A DNA stretch of 64,000 nucleotides from NCBI GenBank assembly GCA_003970805.2, contig CP051152.1:1984001-2048000 (forward strand), in the 5' to 3' direction. Below the pieces are notes generated by a model. The model ran no database searches, was not told the origin of the DNA, and saw only the letters and a program-made list of their open reading frames with translations. This DNA comes from Undibacterium piscinae. Its GTDB lineage: Bacteria > Pseudomonadota > Gammaproteobacteria > Burkholderiales > Burkholderiaceae_D. Both the position numbers and the translations under genes were made by a program. This document shows positions 44,664 through 55,400 of the stretch, piece after piece (position 1 is the first letter of the stretch; every line of letters starts with the position of its first letter).

Positions 44664-45605
44664 TTACTCTTGCTCAGGCGGCTCTTCATCTTCGGCGATG
44701 ATGCCGGTATCAACACTCTTACCGAGTCCCAACAGCACCGGTGGCACATAGCTTGCCAGCAACAGCTCACGGCTTTGCGGCGTTTCCAGACTGACGCGAC
44801 CGAGCGCCCCGCTGCGGTAATCGAGCAGTAAGGTATGTGCGGCTTTTTCATAATCCCAGTCACCGCCCTTGAGGCGATAACCACGTTTCTTTGCCACGCC
44901 CTCGATCACGCTGACGGCATCAATACCGTCGGTGTTGATGCTATAGCGCGTAGTCAGATATTGCGGATAACGCTGCAGGATAAGCTCGGCCAAAAAGGTC
45001 GCCACTTCCTCTTCGATCAGCGCATTAACGCCGACCGCATGACTAGCCGCCAGCATCAGGCCATCGGTAGGATGGGCGATCTTCGGCCACAACATACCCG
45101 GGGTATCCGTAAGTATCATGTTTTTACCGAGATACAGGCGTTGCTGCACCTTGGTGACCGCAGGCTCATCGCCGACATTGGCGACGCGCTTTTTCAACAG
45201 GGCATTCATCAGCGTAGACTTGCCGACGTTAGGAATCCCCATGATCATCATGCGCAAAGGCTTGGTCGGGACGCCGCGATGCGGCGCCTGTTCCAGCGCA
45301 AAGCCTGGTATCTTGGCCACGTCAGCCGGTTTCTTGCAGCTCAAGGCCACCGCACGTACGCCTTTCTGGCTATTGTAGAAATCCAGCCATGCCTTGGTTG
45401 CGTGCGGATCAGCCAGGTCGCTCTTGTTAAGGATCTTCAGGCAAGGGCGCTGACGGAAAATACGTAACTGTTCCACCATAGGATTACAACTGGCTTGCGG
45501 AATACGCGCATCCAGGACTTCGATGACCAGATCGGTGTTTTCCATGGTTTCCGCCGCTTTTTTGCGAGCGGCGTTCATGTGGCCGGGGAACCATTGTATT
45601 GACAT
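44664..45605 (-). CDS. ylqF: Ribosome biogenesis GTPase, RbgA/YlqF type
   Basis: A 313-residue circularly permuted GTPase: G4 (KILNKSDLAD) and G5 (ALSCKKP) precede G1 (MGIPNVGKSTLMN), then the switch threonine region and G3 (LTDTPGMLWP). The N-terminal MSIQWFPGHMNAARKK is the family signature. Such GTPases act late in large ribosomal subunit assembly. ATG 45605 is preferred (AGAAGAA upstream, family N-terminus); the frame is open 9 codons further. The tail is acidic (EDEEPPEQE). Confidence 0.93.
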   Translation of the reverse strand: MSIQWFPGHMNAARKKAAETMENTDLVIEVLDARIPQASCNPMVEQLRIFRQRPCLKILNKSDLADPHATKAWLDFYNSQKGVRAVALSCKKPADVAKIPGFALEQAPHRGVPTKPLRMMIMGIPNVGKSTLMNALLKKRVANVGDEPAVTKVQQRLYLGKNMILTDTPGMLWPKIAHPTDGLMLAASHAVGVNALIEEEVATFLAELILQRYPQYLTTRYSINTDGIDAVSVIEGVAKKRGYRLKGGDWDYEKAAHTLLLDYRSGALGRVSLETPQSRELLLASYVPPVLLGLGKSVDTGIIAEDEEPPEQE

Positions 45606-45801
45606 GCTTATTCTTCTTTTTGCTAAATTCAAACCGCTATTTTACGGACTTGTGCCGGAACTGGCCGATTTGTTTTACGGGAGGACTCGCCATCAGTCCG
45701 AAATATCCAGGAAATACCAGGGGTATAGTAAAAAATACGCCATATTATGACGCCACAATTGCGCCTTAAAATATACCCACCCCCAGTATGTTAAATATGA
45801 G

Positions 45802-46972
45802 TTAACGCTGAGAGGGCTGCAATTGGGCAATCTTTTGCTCAACAAATGCCAATAACTCCGGTTTTAGGGTGTTCGATGATTTTGCCCTGCTATAGGCTTC
45901 CAGCGCATCCTGTGCATGGCCGTCCGCCTGCAAAGAAATACCCAGTCCCATCCACCACAGGCCATTCTGCGGATTTCTCCTTAAAGCCTTTTGATACAAA
46001 TCGGCAGCCTCTTTATGATGCGCTTCGCGCTGCTGCAAGGCGGCTAAAAACGCCAGGTAATCGGCGCGCTCTAGCGCCGATGGCAGACTACGTTGCAAAA
46101 CCTCGATGGCAAGCGGAACATTCTTCTTTTCCACCTGTAGGCGCGCCAGCATCATCGCCAGATTCGTTTGAGTCACGTCTGCGCTCAAAGCCTGTTGCAA
46201 ATGCCGTATCGCCTCTTCATAACGCTTATTTTCCAGTAGCAGCGAAATCAGCGACTGGCGTGCTGCCGCATGCTGAGCATCGATTTTCAGGGTGTGCTCC
46301 AGCATGGCGATCGCCTCAGGGGTTCGGCCCTGCTGCTGCAGTATGGTCGCTTGCCTGTAATTATCCTCAGCTTGCTGAGCAATCGTGGTTTCCTTGACCA
46401 GGCGATTCGTCAAGGGCGCTGCTTGCTGAGGGCTTGCGCCTTCGCTCAATGGAGAAAACGGTTTTTTTTGCCGGCTTGACCGGTAATTCAGACACGACTG
46501 CATCAAGTTTGGCAACGGCCACTTGCGGTGCATGCTTGCCGGCAACCGGCTTATCGGCGGCCATCGCAGGATCAAGCTCGGGGGATAATTTCAACAATAG
46601 CGAAATATCACCGGTAAGCGGAGCATCTTCCGCATTCGAAGCCGTGACCGGCACGCTTGCGACGGCAACGGAACTGACTACGGTTGCCGCAGCTACCTGT
46701 GACACGGACGGCAACGATGGAACTGGCAACGGTGCCTGCGGCGGCAGAACCGGCATCTGAGACCTCGATGCACTAAAACCCGGCAAGATCTGATACCACC
46801 CCAGACCCAGCAGCACGATCGCCAGCGTAAGCAGGCCGGCAGAGATACGCCACCACCGATGCTGAGAAGCAGGTGACGGCAATACCTTTATTTGCGCATA
46901 CATGGTTTCATCTGCGCTGCCATTGGCGCCGCGCTTGTCGAGATCCTGCAACATTTGATTAATCAGACTCAT
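45802..46972 (-). CDS. mshN: MSHA biogenesis protein MshN, frameshifted at an A8 tract
   Basis: The N-terminal part (46972 down to about 46470) has MSLINQMLQDLDKRG, the MshN hallmark, a single membrane segment (ISAGLLTLAIVLLGLGWYQILPG) and a Pro/Val/Ala-rich linker. The C-terminal part, in another frame to 45802, has TPR repeats (EDNYRQATILQQQGRTPEAIAMLEHTLKIDAQHAAARQSLI and DLYQKALRRNPQNGLWWMGLGISLQADGHAQDALEAYSRAK). The break is at eight A on the coding strand (46462-46469); seven would join PVKPAKK to PFSPLSEGASPQQAAP in frame. MshN bridges the inner membrane complex and MshL. It is the last gene of the locus. Confidence 0.85.
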
Positions 46973-46979
46973 CGCTTGC

Positions 46980-47882
46980 TCACCTGTAAGTCATCCAGCC
47001 TAGCAGCGTCACCATGGCCAGCAATACACTGCCGCCAAGAACCGCCCGCATCACCGCATAAGTTTTCATCTGCGTCACGGCCAGGGTATCTTGCGCCGCC
47101 GACATGATGTCGCGGGCAGTAATTTGTTGTTTACCTTCACCAAAACCAAGCATCAAGGCTTTATGCGCCAGGATATTGAGAATACGCGGAACACCTCCGC
47201 TGAAGATGCTCAATAGCGCCAGCGCAGCACGGCTGAACAAAGGCGGCCCCTGATATCCGGCCACATTCAGGCGATGGGCGATATACACGGCAATTTCATC
47301 GGACGACAAGGGAAGTAAGCGGTAATGGAAACTGATGCGTTGCGTCAACTGGCGTATTTCATTACGCGCCAGCTTACGGTCTAGCTCTGGCTGTCCAAAC
47401 AATACTATTTGCAAAAGCTTACTCTTTTCAGTTTCAAGGTTACTCAGCAAACGTAAGGCCTCCAGGGTTTCTACCGGCAGGGCCTGGGCCTCATCGATAC
47501 AGAGCAAGACCCGTTTGCCGTCACGGGCAAAGTGTAATAATTGATGATTCAGTGCCTTCAGCAACTGATGCTGGTCAAGGCTGCGGTCCGGCACTATGCC
47601 CAGTTCATCCGCCAGCGCCAGCATCAAGCCACGCGGATCAAGCTGAGGATTCGGGATATATGCGCTAACAAACCCTGGCCCCAACATCGCCATGAACTTG
47701 CGGCACAACAGTGTTTTACCGGTGCCCACCTCGCCGGTAATTTTGATAAAACCCTCGCCATTTCTGGCGGCGATCAACAAGGTATTGAGTGCCGCCTGAT
47801 AACTGCTGAAGGAAAAAAAATAGCTGGTGTCCGGCGTAATGCTGAAAGGAACTTCACGCAACCCGAAATATGCCTTGTACAT
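46980..47882 (-). CDS. mshM: MSHA biogenesis ATPase MshM
   Basis: A 300-residue AAA ATPase of the ExeA/GspA type. It starts MYKAYFGLREVPFSITPDTSYFF, has Walker A in ITGEVGTGKTLLCRKFM and Walker B in VLLCIDEAQALPVETLEALRLLSN, and a sensor region at RLTQRISFHYRLLPLS. A C-terminal membrane segment (MRAVLGGSVLLAMVTLLGWMTYR) anchors it. Relatives help place secretins through the cell wall. It begins 2 nt after mshL and ends 7 nt before mshN. Confidence 0.92.
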   Translation of the reverse strand: MYKAYFGLREVPFSITPDTSYFFSFSSYQAALNTLLIAARNGEGFIKITGEVGTGKTLLCRKFMAMLGPGFVSAYIPNPQLDPRGLMLALADELGIVPDRSLDQHQLLKALNHQLLHFARDGKRVLLCIDEAQALPVETLEALRLLSNLETEKSKLLQIVLFGQPELDRKLARNEIRQLTQRISFHYRLLPLSSDEIAVYIAHRLNVAGYQGPPLFSRAALALLSIFSGGVPRILNILAHKALMLGFGEGKQQITARDIMSAAQDTLAVTQMKTYAVMRAVLGGSVLLAMVTLLGWMTYR

Positions 47883-47884
47883 CG

Positions 47885-49600
47885 CTATTGTTTTTCAAAA
47901 CGACTACGCGGAGCCATATTCTGAATACGACTTTGACTTTCCAGCACGTCCTGCTCCCAGGCGCCTTCGCCCTTTACGATAATCGGCTTTATCAGGATCA
48001 CCAATTCTCTCTTGTGCGCAATCTGATTGGTATTGCGAAACAATCCACCTAACAGTGGCAATTCCCCGGCACCGGGTATCTGTGAACGGTCATTACTGTT
48101 TGACTGCCGCATCAAGCCGCCGATTGCCACTATATGCCCATCCTGACCACGCACTACGCTGTCGGTTTCAGACACGGCACTAGAGGCCAGCGGCAGGCTG
48201 ATAGTCCCCGCGCTACCGGCATTGACGATTTTGTCTATCGTCGTCACTTTACTTACGGAAGGATGGACGTGAAGCGTGACATGCCCGCTATCGTCAATCT
48301 GCGGAGTGACATCGAGTGCAACACCGGAAAAGAAAGGCTGCACATCGACGCTCACGGTAGGCGCGGTATTGCCGGAACTACTCACGGTACCCGGCGTAGT
48401 GGTAAGTTTTGTAACGAAAAACTCATCGGTTCCAACCTTCAGAACCGCTTTCTGATTATTCAGGGTGGCAATCCGCGGACTAGACAAGACATGCACATTT
48501 CCCTGAGACTCCAGGAAAGACAAGAGCGCGGCAAAGTTGGCGGTCTGAAACGCCAGACCAAACAAGGACCCTTTGGCGGCAGCCGCCGCGCCCAAGGCAG
48601 TACCCGCAGTGGCGGTAATGCCGGTATCAGTCGCCGTGATGGTGGTCGTACTCAGATTGGTACCGGGAGAGACGAAACCCAAAGAAGTACGGCTATTTGG
48701 CGAAGATTTTAGCGAAGCAAACGAGGCCCAGTTAATCCCCGACTGATACTGGTCATTCAACTCAACTTCCAATATCTTGGCTTCCAAAATAACCTGACGG
48801 TCAACCGACAATTGGGTCGCCTTCAGGTAGGCGACCACATGCCGCATTTCATCTGACATCGCCCTGACCACCACGACCCCGGATTGCGGGCTAATCACTA
48901 CCTGACGGCCATCCTTGCCGCCACCGGCGAGTAACTCCAGCGACATCTTCAATTCCGACCAAAAATCGTTATTTGAGTTTGTACTAATCTTGCTGGAGTT
49001 CAACACCGGCGTAGCGCCAGCTTGCGAGCCCTGTTGCGCCGTCTGTCCGCCGCTAGTGCCTGAAGGCATCACTGAATCAGAAACCGAACCGGAATTAACA
49101 CGGATATCTGATGTCCCCTTCCGTGTCGCCGCCAGATAATTAATCTGAAATACCCTAGTCTGCAGACTCAGGGGTTTGACATAGATACGGCTACCTTCCA
49201 CCTTATATTCATAACCATACAATTCACGGATTGCATCCAGGGCTTCAAATAAAGTGACATCCTTAAGATTGGCCGAAATACTGCCGGTAACATCGGGGTG
49301 AACCAGCATGTTGTAACGGGTGCCGGACACTATCCCCATAAAAAACTGATTCGCGGGTGCATTGCTAAAACTGACATTAAATCTTTCCTCTTCAGGTTTT
49401 CTGAGCACAGGCAACGCGGCACTTAACTCCGGCAACAAGGAAGCGGAAACGGCATCGGCATCGGCTGGTTTGACTTTGGCGGCACTGGCCGCTTTACTCA
49501 TCTCGTTTTTGATTTGCTCATACGTTTCTTGTCGCGATGCAGGCATCGCACAAGCTCCGAGCAAGAGTACTAGCAAGAGTGAGGGAATATTTGTTTTCAT
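47885..49600 (-). CDS. mshL: MSHA pilus secretin MshL
   Basis: A 571-residue outer-membrane secretin. The N-terminus is a lipoprotein signal (SLLLVLLLGACAMPAS). An STN-like N-domain follows (MLVHPDVTGSISANLKDVTLFEALDAIRELYGYEYKVEGSRIYVKP, about residues 95-145). A serine/glycine-rich linker comes next, then the secretin core ending in ETDSVVRGQDGHIVAIGGLMRQ and GAGELPLLGGLFRNTNQIAHKRELVILIKPIIV. It forms the pore through which the pilus leaves the cell. Confidence 0.95.
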   Translation of the reverse strand: MKTNIPSLLLVLLLGACAMPASRQETYEQIKNEMSKAASAAKVKPADADAVSASLLPELSAALPVLRKPEEERFNVSFSNAPANQFFMGIVSGTRYNMLVHPDVTGSISANLKDVTLFEALDAIRELYGYEYKVEGSRIYVKPLSLQTRVFQINYLAATRKGTSDIRVNSGSVSDSVMPSGTSGGQTAQQGSQAGATPVLNSSKISTNSNNDFWSELKMSLELLAGGGKDGRQVVISPQSGVVVVRAMSDEMRHVVAYLKATQLSVDRQVILEAKILEVELNDQYQSGINWASFASLKSSPNSRTSLGFVSPGTNLSTTTITATDTGITATAGTALGAAAAAKGSLFGLAFQTANFAALLSFLESQGNVHVLSSPRIATLNNQKAVLKVGTDEFFVTKLTTTPGTVSSSGNTAPTVSVDVQPFFSGVALDVTPQIDDSGHVTLHVHPSVSKVTTIDKIVNAGSAGTISLPLASSAVSETDSVVRGQDGHIVAIGGLMRQSNSNDRSQIPGAGELPLLGGLFRNTNQIAHKRELVILIKPIIVKGEGAWEQDVLESQSRIQNMAPRSRFEKQ

Positions 49601-49612
49601 GCTTTTTTGCCT

Positions 49613-50014
49613 TTATTGACGAGGCGGATTGATTTTCACGCCGGCACCGGATGAACTCATCTTTTTCTCTACATCAGGAAAAATTTTCAAAGTCTGAAGT
49701 TCCTTGCCACTGCGTAAAACGACTTCGGTTTCCGTCATTTTGATGAGCGTCTGATCACCATATTTACCGTTAAGCGCGACGGTCTGTCCGCTAATAATCG
49801 CGACGCGTCGATTCGGTGCGATCAATATTGACTGCAATACCGGACCAGTAACACTTTCCTGGCCCGCATCGGACTGCACCGGCATCAGCACTGGCCGCGT
49901 AGGATCAGGCAAGTCCTGCGCCAAGGCCATGTGAGCCCACAAGAGCGCAGGCATGGCCAGCGCAAGCCGAGAGCGCAAGAAATGCTTGCCGTAAAAAATT
50001 AAAGATTGAGCCAT
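49613..50014 (-). CDS. mshK: MSHA biogenesis protein MshK
   Basis: A 133-residue exported protein with a signal segment (LRSRLALAMPALLWAHMALA), then DLPDPTRPVLMP and SVTGPVLQSILIAPNRRVAIISGQTVALNGKYGDQTLIKMTETEVVLRSGKELQTLKIFPDVEKK. This is the GspC/PilP-like fold expected of MshK, which links inner membrane proteins to the secretin. It overlaps the mshJ end by 16 nt. Confidence 0.88.
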   Translation of the reverse strand: MAQSLIFYGKHFLRSRLALAMPALLWAHMALAQDLPDPTRPVLMPVQSDAGQESVTGPVLQSILIAPNRRVAIISGQTVALNGKYGDQTLIKMTETEVVLRSGKELQTLKIFPDVEKKMSSSGAGVKINPPRQ

Positions 50015-50726
50015 TTTTTTTCCAGACTCAGGGTGAACAGATTGAGCGTAAGGCTAGCTTTCGGGTACTCAATTACCGTCAATCTCGCCTTACTCCAATA
50101 GACTCTCTCAGATAAATTTTCCAGCTCGCGCAGATAAGCCTGCATATCAGGATAACTACCTTGCAAGACGATTTCGACCTCATGCTTATAAATGACGGCC
50201 TGCTGATTTGCCTCCGCTGAAGCTTTACCGGCAGGATTGCCGGCCGATGGCGGCATCTTTAATTTCGCATTGAGTTCACTTGCATCAGCATGTTCGTCAA
50301 GAACATTGCTAAACGGCAGACTCTTTAAAGAAACCAGCTGTAATTTGCTATTGCGCTTCATCATGCTCTCTAGCAAATTCGCCATTTTTTCAGGCCGCAC
50401 CAGATTTTTCTGAATCTCGTTGAGCTGGCCATCAATTTGCGCCAACTGCTGTTGCGAGTTCAGTAAACGCTGCCGGATTTCGGCATCAGGATCGGTATTT
50501 TTCAATTGCAGGCGCTGAGCTACTTCCATCTGTATGGCGCTGATTTGCTGTTGCTCGCGCTTGATTTTTTCAGCCAAGGTTTTTTTTGTTTGATGAACTG
50601 TGGCTCTATCACTAAAGTACTCATGAGATAAGCGATAGCGAGCGAAACCACCACTAGCATGATGCCGCGCTCCCGCAAACTCAAGGCATCAATTTTTGTG
50701 ACGAGCAGCTGCCATTTTTGTTTCAT
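49999..50726 (-). CDS. mshJ: MSHA biogenesis protein MshJ (PilO-like), frameshifted at an A8 tract
   Basis: The N-terminal piece (50726 to about 50588) is MKQKWQLLVTKIDALSLRERGIMLVVVSLAIAYLMSTLVIEPQFIKQKK, with one membrane anchor. The remainder in a different frame to 49999 begins TLAEKIKREQQQISAIQMEVAQRLQ and ends in a PilO-like beta domain (QAVIYKHEVEIVLQGSYPDMQAYLRELENL). The switch is at eight A on the coding strand (50580-50587); nine would join the frames as KQKKTLAEKI. Together the pieces give a normal MshJ of about 242 residues. The start overlaps mshI2 by 4 nt. Confidence 0.87.
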
Positions 50727-51412
50727 TTCAGCCGCTCCTTTGCCGCACTGCTTTTATCGGTGTCGTAAGATGAGCGCAAATCAAATTCTATATACGGCGG
50801 CGACTGCGGCTGTCCCGCGAGCTTTTTCACTTCGGCATTCGCTTGCGAGGGAGAAATCGCCGCGTCAGGCAAACGCATTTGCAAAGCGGCAAAGCTCTTT
50901 CCCTGCATGATCTTTTCGCGGGTAAGCTGACTGACATACACAGGGACAAATTCAGGCTTTAAAGTACGCCCCTGCAAATTGATCTCCGCACCACCGGCAT
51001 CAAGCGTGAAACCTGTCAGCCACAAGCCCGATGGGATTTGGCGTGCGAATGCCTGCATATAAGGGGAAAACCCCTGGGTATTACCAAAATCATTGCGCTT
51101 TAAAATATCGGCAATCTTCTGTCTGGACTGTATTTCCGCATCAAGCTTGGCAAGCGCAACTTCCAGTGTTTTATCTTTTACCTGCACGGCCGTCTCCGCC
51201 CTCAGTTTCGCCACCTGCGCTTCAGCGCCACGTAACTGAGCACTTACCAAATCTGCATTGTTGACCAAGCCTGCCGCCTGATAAGTGGCATAGCCGGCTA
51301 ACAATGCCGCCCCCGCAAGCACCAGAGCAAACGCCTGAAACAAGGCAATCGCCGAAAAAACTTTCTTGGTCTTTAAAAAGATAGGGTTAAACAGATTGAT
51401 CTGCTGGCTCAT
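50723..51412 (-). CDS. MSHA biogenesis PilN-like protein (MshI2)
   Basis: A 229-residue protein starting MSQQINLFNPIF, the family hallmark, with one membrane segment (VFSAIALFQAFALVLAGAALLAGYATYQAAGL), a coiled coil (AQLRGAEAQVAKLRAETAVQVKDKTLEVALAKLDAEIQSRQK) and a C-terminal PilN-like domain (WLTGFTLDAGGAEINLQGRTLKPEFVPVYVSQL). With MshI and MshJ it makes the PilM/N/O-type inner membrane platform. It overlaps its neighbours on both sides by 4 nt. Confidence 0.88.
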   Translation of the reverse strand: MSQQINLFNPIFLKTKKVFSAIALFQAFALVLAGAALLAGYATYQAAGLVNNADLVSAQLRGAEAQVAKLRAETAVQVKDKTLEVALAKLDAEIQSRQKIADILKRNDFGNTQGFSPYMQAFARQIPSGLWLTGFTLDAGGAEINLQGRTLKPEFVPVYVSQLTREKIMQGKSFAALQMRLPDAAISPSQANAEVKKLAGQPQSPPYIEFDLRSSYDTDKSSAAKERLK

Positions 51413-52365
51413 AGCAGACTCTCCTCTTGCCGCAGCGCCGCGCCTATCGTCATGAAAAAGGCGCGTTGACGGGCAATATCTTTCAGTTCCGGCACCTTGG
51501 ACAAATCCAGTAGGTTCTCCAGATTCAACAACTCTACCGGCATATACATATTCGATGCCAGGTAAGCCTGTAACTGAGCGGCGATCTCACCGAGCGGAGC
51601 CAACACCAGCTTGGCAGTCGTGATGAAATTATGTTGCCGGTCAAAATTATCCAGTGAACGCTGAAGTTCCAATGTGATGCGTTCAAATAAGGCCATTTTC
51701 TTATCTTCATCATTTGACTCAAACTGAGCCAATTTAATGTCCAGCCTACGCGACAGATACAGCTCACCGGAAAAAGTGACGGTCAGCAATCCGCCGTTTT
51801 CATCAAAGGATAACAAGGCCAGACCGCGCCCTTGCGGTTCGAGCAGGGCGGAAATATTCCTTTGTGCCATATCCGGAATATCAATAATTCCCAGCGCCAA
51901 TTTGGCATTAGCAAACAGCGTCTGACGCTCTTCAATCAGCTTATTGCGTGCCGCCACCGCTAGCAGCGAGTGACCGCGTCCGCCGGCACTTATATCGCCG
52001 GGAACATTCAAGACGTCAATGGTGGCGTCGTCAATATGATAGTCGAGCATATCCTTAAGGCGCCAGCGCATGGCACTTTTTAGCTCTTCCGGGGGAACAT
52101 TCAATGCTTCGACAGAAAACAACTGATACTCATCAAATGACAGTAGCAAACTACACTGAAAATTTTTCGCCGGGGACTCTTTGCCTAGCCGCTCCAGCAA
52201 AACTGGCCAAGTGTTTTCTGCCTTCGGGTAGAAACCGGCATATTCCAACACTGGCATGGCATCGGCCTTATGCTTCAGGCAGGCGACATAGATCCCCTCA
52301 TTGCTGAGGCTAATCGTCATCAAACCACTTGCCTTGTTTTTTCTCGAGAAAAATCTCATGCACAT
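51409..52365 (-). CDS. mshI: MSHA biogenesis protein MshI (PilM-like)
   Basis: A 318-residue protein with an actin-like PilM fold: FSRKNKASGLMTISLSNEGIYVACLKHK at the start, VPPEELKSAMRWRLKDMLDYHIDDATIDVLNV in the middle and NFITTAKLVLAPLGEIAAQLQAYLASNMYMPVELLNLENLLDL near the end. No membrane segment, so it sits on the cytoplasmic face of the pilus platform. Starts at 52365 or 52359 are both possible. A 112-base gap separates it from mshQ. Confidence 0.88.
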   Translation of the reverse strand: MCMRFFSRKNKASGLMTISLSNEGIYVACLKHKADAMPVLEYAGFYPKAENTWPVLLERLGKESPAKNFQCSLLLSFDEYQLFSVEALNVPPEELKSAMRWRLKDMLDYHIDDATIDVLNVPGDISAGGRGHSLLAVAARNKLIEERQTLFANAKLALGIIDIPDMAQRNISALLEPQGRGLALLSFDENGGLLTVTFSGELYLSRRLDIKLAQFESNDEDKKMALFERITLELQRSLDNFDRQHNFITTAKLVLAPLGEIAAQLQAYLASNMYMPVELLNLENLLDLSKVPELKDIARQRAFFMTIGAALRQEESLL

Positions 52366-52477
52366 TATCCAAATAGATATCTTGCTTGACGTTAAGTTAA
52401 TAATAGCCCGCTGTCAATGCCTGATAAAAAACACTCTCCTAATAATTTGCATTTTTTAGAAGAGATACCCGCGGAAA

Positions 52478-55400
52478 TCAATACAGTTCCCGTAGATAAA
52501 TAAACTCGTTGGCATTTTTATAGACGCCAAAAGTGGCTCTCGCGCCAGGGTTTTGTTGCGTGGTTCCGGCACCGGTCCAGTGAAACTGCAACCACGGATA
52601 ATTGGCATTGGTCGCAGCAGTTCCCGTCGGCACGCCCTGTACGCACTGATTGCCGCTCGCTGCGCTAAGATTCACGCTTACGTCAGTCCAGCCATTATTC
52701 CCGGCACCAGGTGCGCTTAGCTGTAATTTTTGGAATGGAGGGCTACCAGAAACCGCTATTTTGGTTTCACAAGCGGCTAGATTATTTGGCTTTTTGGCGC
52801 TGCCATTGGTAGGGAAATTCAGTGAAAAATTACTCGCGTTTATCAGCGTACAGCTATCCAAGCTATTGCTTGCCCAACCTGAATTGGCACCACTCCAATA
52901 TTCGAGCTTCATAGGTAAGGACAAAGGCAATAATTCACTACCATGCACGCTAGTAAGTTTGAGCCTGCCATAACGTAACTTAGTCGTTGCGATAGTCTTG
53001 GCCGTACAGTTGCCATTCGTTTTACCGGCATCGTCCTTAGTGCAGGAAGTATTACTTGCCTCCATATCACGATCCACCAGCAATACCTGCCCCGCCTCAT
53101 CTGTCGCACTTAAACCGATGGCTAGCTGGTCATAAGGCCCATCGGCGACCGTGTGCCGCTTAAACTGAGTTGCAAAGAACGGATATGCACCCGCGTTGGC
53201 TGCGCTGCCCCATCCCGTAGCCGTTACGGCTAAGCGGGATGGGGCTATCGCCACACCGTTGTTTGCATTCTCGATCTGATACGTCACCTGCCCGTTTGCA
53301 AACTTACCTGAGTAATTGGCGGTTTTGACACCGGCAAGATTGTGCGCTTCGATACTCGCTTTCAAATCCAGATGGGTGTCATCCATATAGGTAAAACCAC
53401 CCGCAGGACATCCTGCCGTCAGGCTCGCGGAAGCCAAGCTAAAATGATCCGGAATAAACCGCCCAAAACTAAGGGACGCCCTATTCCCTATACTGCAACC
53501 GTATTTGCCGCCGATCAGCGCATCGGACAGATAGTCATCCGGAGTTGAGCTAGAAGCGACAGCTGCACTGGTAATGCAGTCTCCGGTAGCGCTATCAACT
53601 GCACTAAAAGCATCATCCCGATAAGCGCCCGGTGCCAGGTAAAGATAACCCACCTCGGTGTAATACGCGTTGCTGATGCCGGCCGCATTCGCCGTCAGTA
53701 TCGCGGGATTAAGGGTGCCGACCACACCGCCGCTGGCCTTGGTGCTATCTTGTGTCGTCAGCTGTGCGCTTAGCTTAGCGGTATCCAGCGTCAATGCACT
53801 TGCATAGCCGTCATTCGGGGCTGTGCTTGCGCTCATTTTAAAACCGGTACCAGCCTTAATGGTTGTTGCCGCGCTAGCGGATGGACCACTCGCCATAGCA
53901 AGATCGGCAAGCGTGCTTGCGAGCAATGTGACGGCTGACGGTCGTACCGAAAAAGCATCGGAAGAGCAACCGGTGACAGCGCTTGGCGTAGTCTGCCTGA
54001 CCTGGCAACGTAAATTTGGATAAGCCTTGCTCAGATTAATCATACTGTCCAAAGTCTTACGCCCGTTATTTGCTGCCACAAAAGTGAGCGTTTTGGTCGC
54101 GACCGGAGTTCCGGTAAAGGCGCAGAACGGTGCCGGTTTAGCCGTAGCATCAAATAGATCCACAGTCACGCTGCCGGTATATCCAGTGGCCACATCACCG
54201 CTTGATTGCAACGCGACGACATCGAACTTAAAATCGGTCGCGGCCAGCTTCGTCAATAAAGGGTTACGTAGCGAGGGTGTGGTCTTTAAATTGTTGTAGG
54301 TCGTCTGAGTTGTATCCATACATTCAAAATCGGCCACGCATGGGGTATTGCTGATGACCAGAGTACAGCTCGCCGATGTGCCATTCCAACATTTAATACC
54401 GTTTAAAGGCGGCGTGCCACTGATATTATTTGCCCCTAGTGTGTACGTGCCGGCCCCTGATCCTTGCAACACCACGGTTGGTGTATAGCTAGTGCCCCCG
54501 ATAGAAAACGACGATGGGGTAAGCGTCACGGCGGGGGTAGCGGGTGATACCGTCAGGTTGCCGGTAATCACCCCGGAATTGACTATATCGAGAGGGTTAC
54601 AAGGGACACCGGAGGACGTACACGCCAGAATCTTAATATTTTCCGGACATAAGGTAGAGCTGCCGTCGTGTACCAGTTCTATGTGGTCATAGGCAGGCAC
54701 CACCGTGGAACCGATCACAAAATCATAGCTAAAGGTATAAGTACCAGGGGCAACGAAGTCAAATGCGACAGCAATACCGGTATCAATATAGGATGTGGTA
54801 ATAATATTTCCCAAAGCTGCGCTTTGCAAAACGGAACAACTGCTGCCACTCCAAAAAGTGCTCCAGGTATTGGCACAATAACTGGAGAAAGACTTGCCGC
54901 TGCGTTCACGAAATGACTCTACCAAAGTAACCCCTACTGGCAATGCGTTGCTTAACGGGCACGATGTGCCTGTGGGTTTGTAAGTGCCGACCACAATTTT
55001 ATTATTTGCATCTAAATATTTAACGCCACAGCCATTGTCGGAACCGCCAAGATAGGTATCGAAAGCATGCAGATAGCGTACAGGATTGGCGGCACTGACC
55101 GCATAGCCGGCAGGAATGGTCAAAGTTACGTCAGCAGTCAAAAAATCCAAAGGCGTCGTGTATTTCCAGACTATCGACACCTGTGGTCCGGCCGATATTC
55201 CAAATTTATTGGTAGCCACCTGCTGAATACCTGAGGAAGAAGGATTTACCGGACTAGTCGAGGTGATCGAATAACTACTATACATGGGCGGATTAAAACT
55301 ACTCACCGTATGTGAAGGCCCGTACACAGTGCCATTGGCGCGAATAAATACCCCGTTATCAAGATTAGTGCTTGGCGGAATAGCTCCTGAGCTATACACC

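Noticed and set aside
44835..45467. 210-codon plus-strand frame opposite the YlqF-type GTPase
   Set aside because: Shadow of the permuted GTPase, whose motifs are complete.
48134..48712. 192-codon plus-strand frame opposite mshL
   Set aside because: Shadow of the secretin core; composition (His/Arg-rich) is typical of antisense frames.
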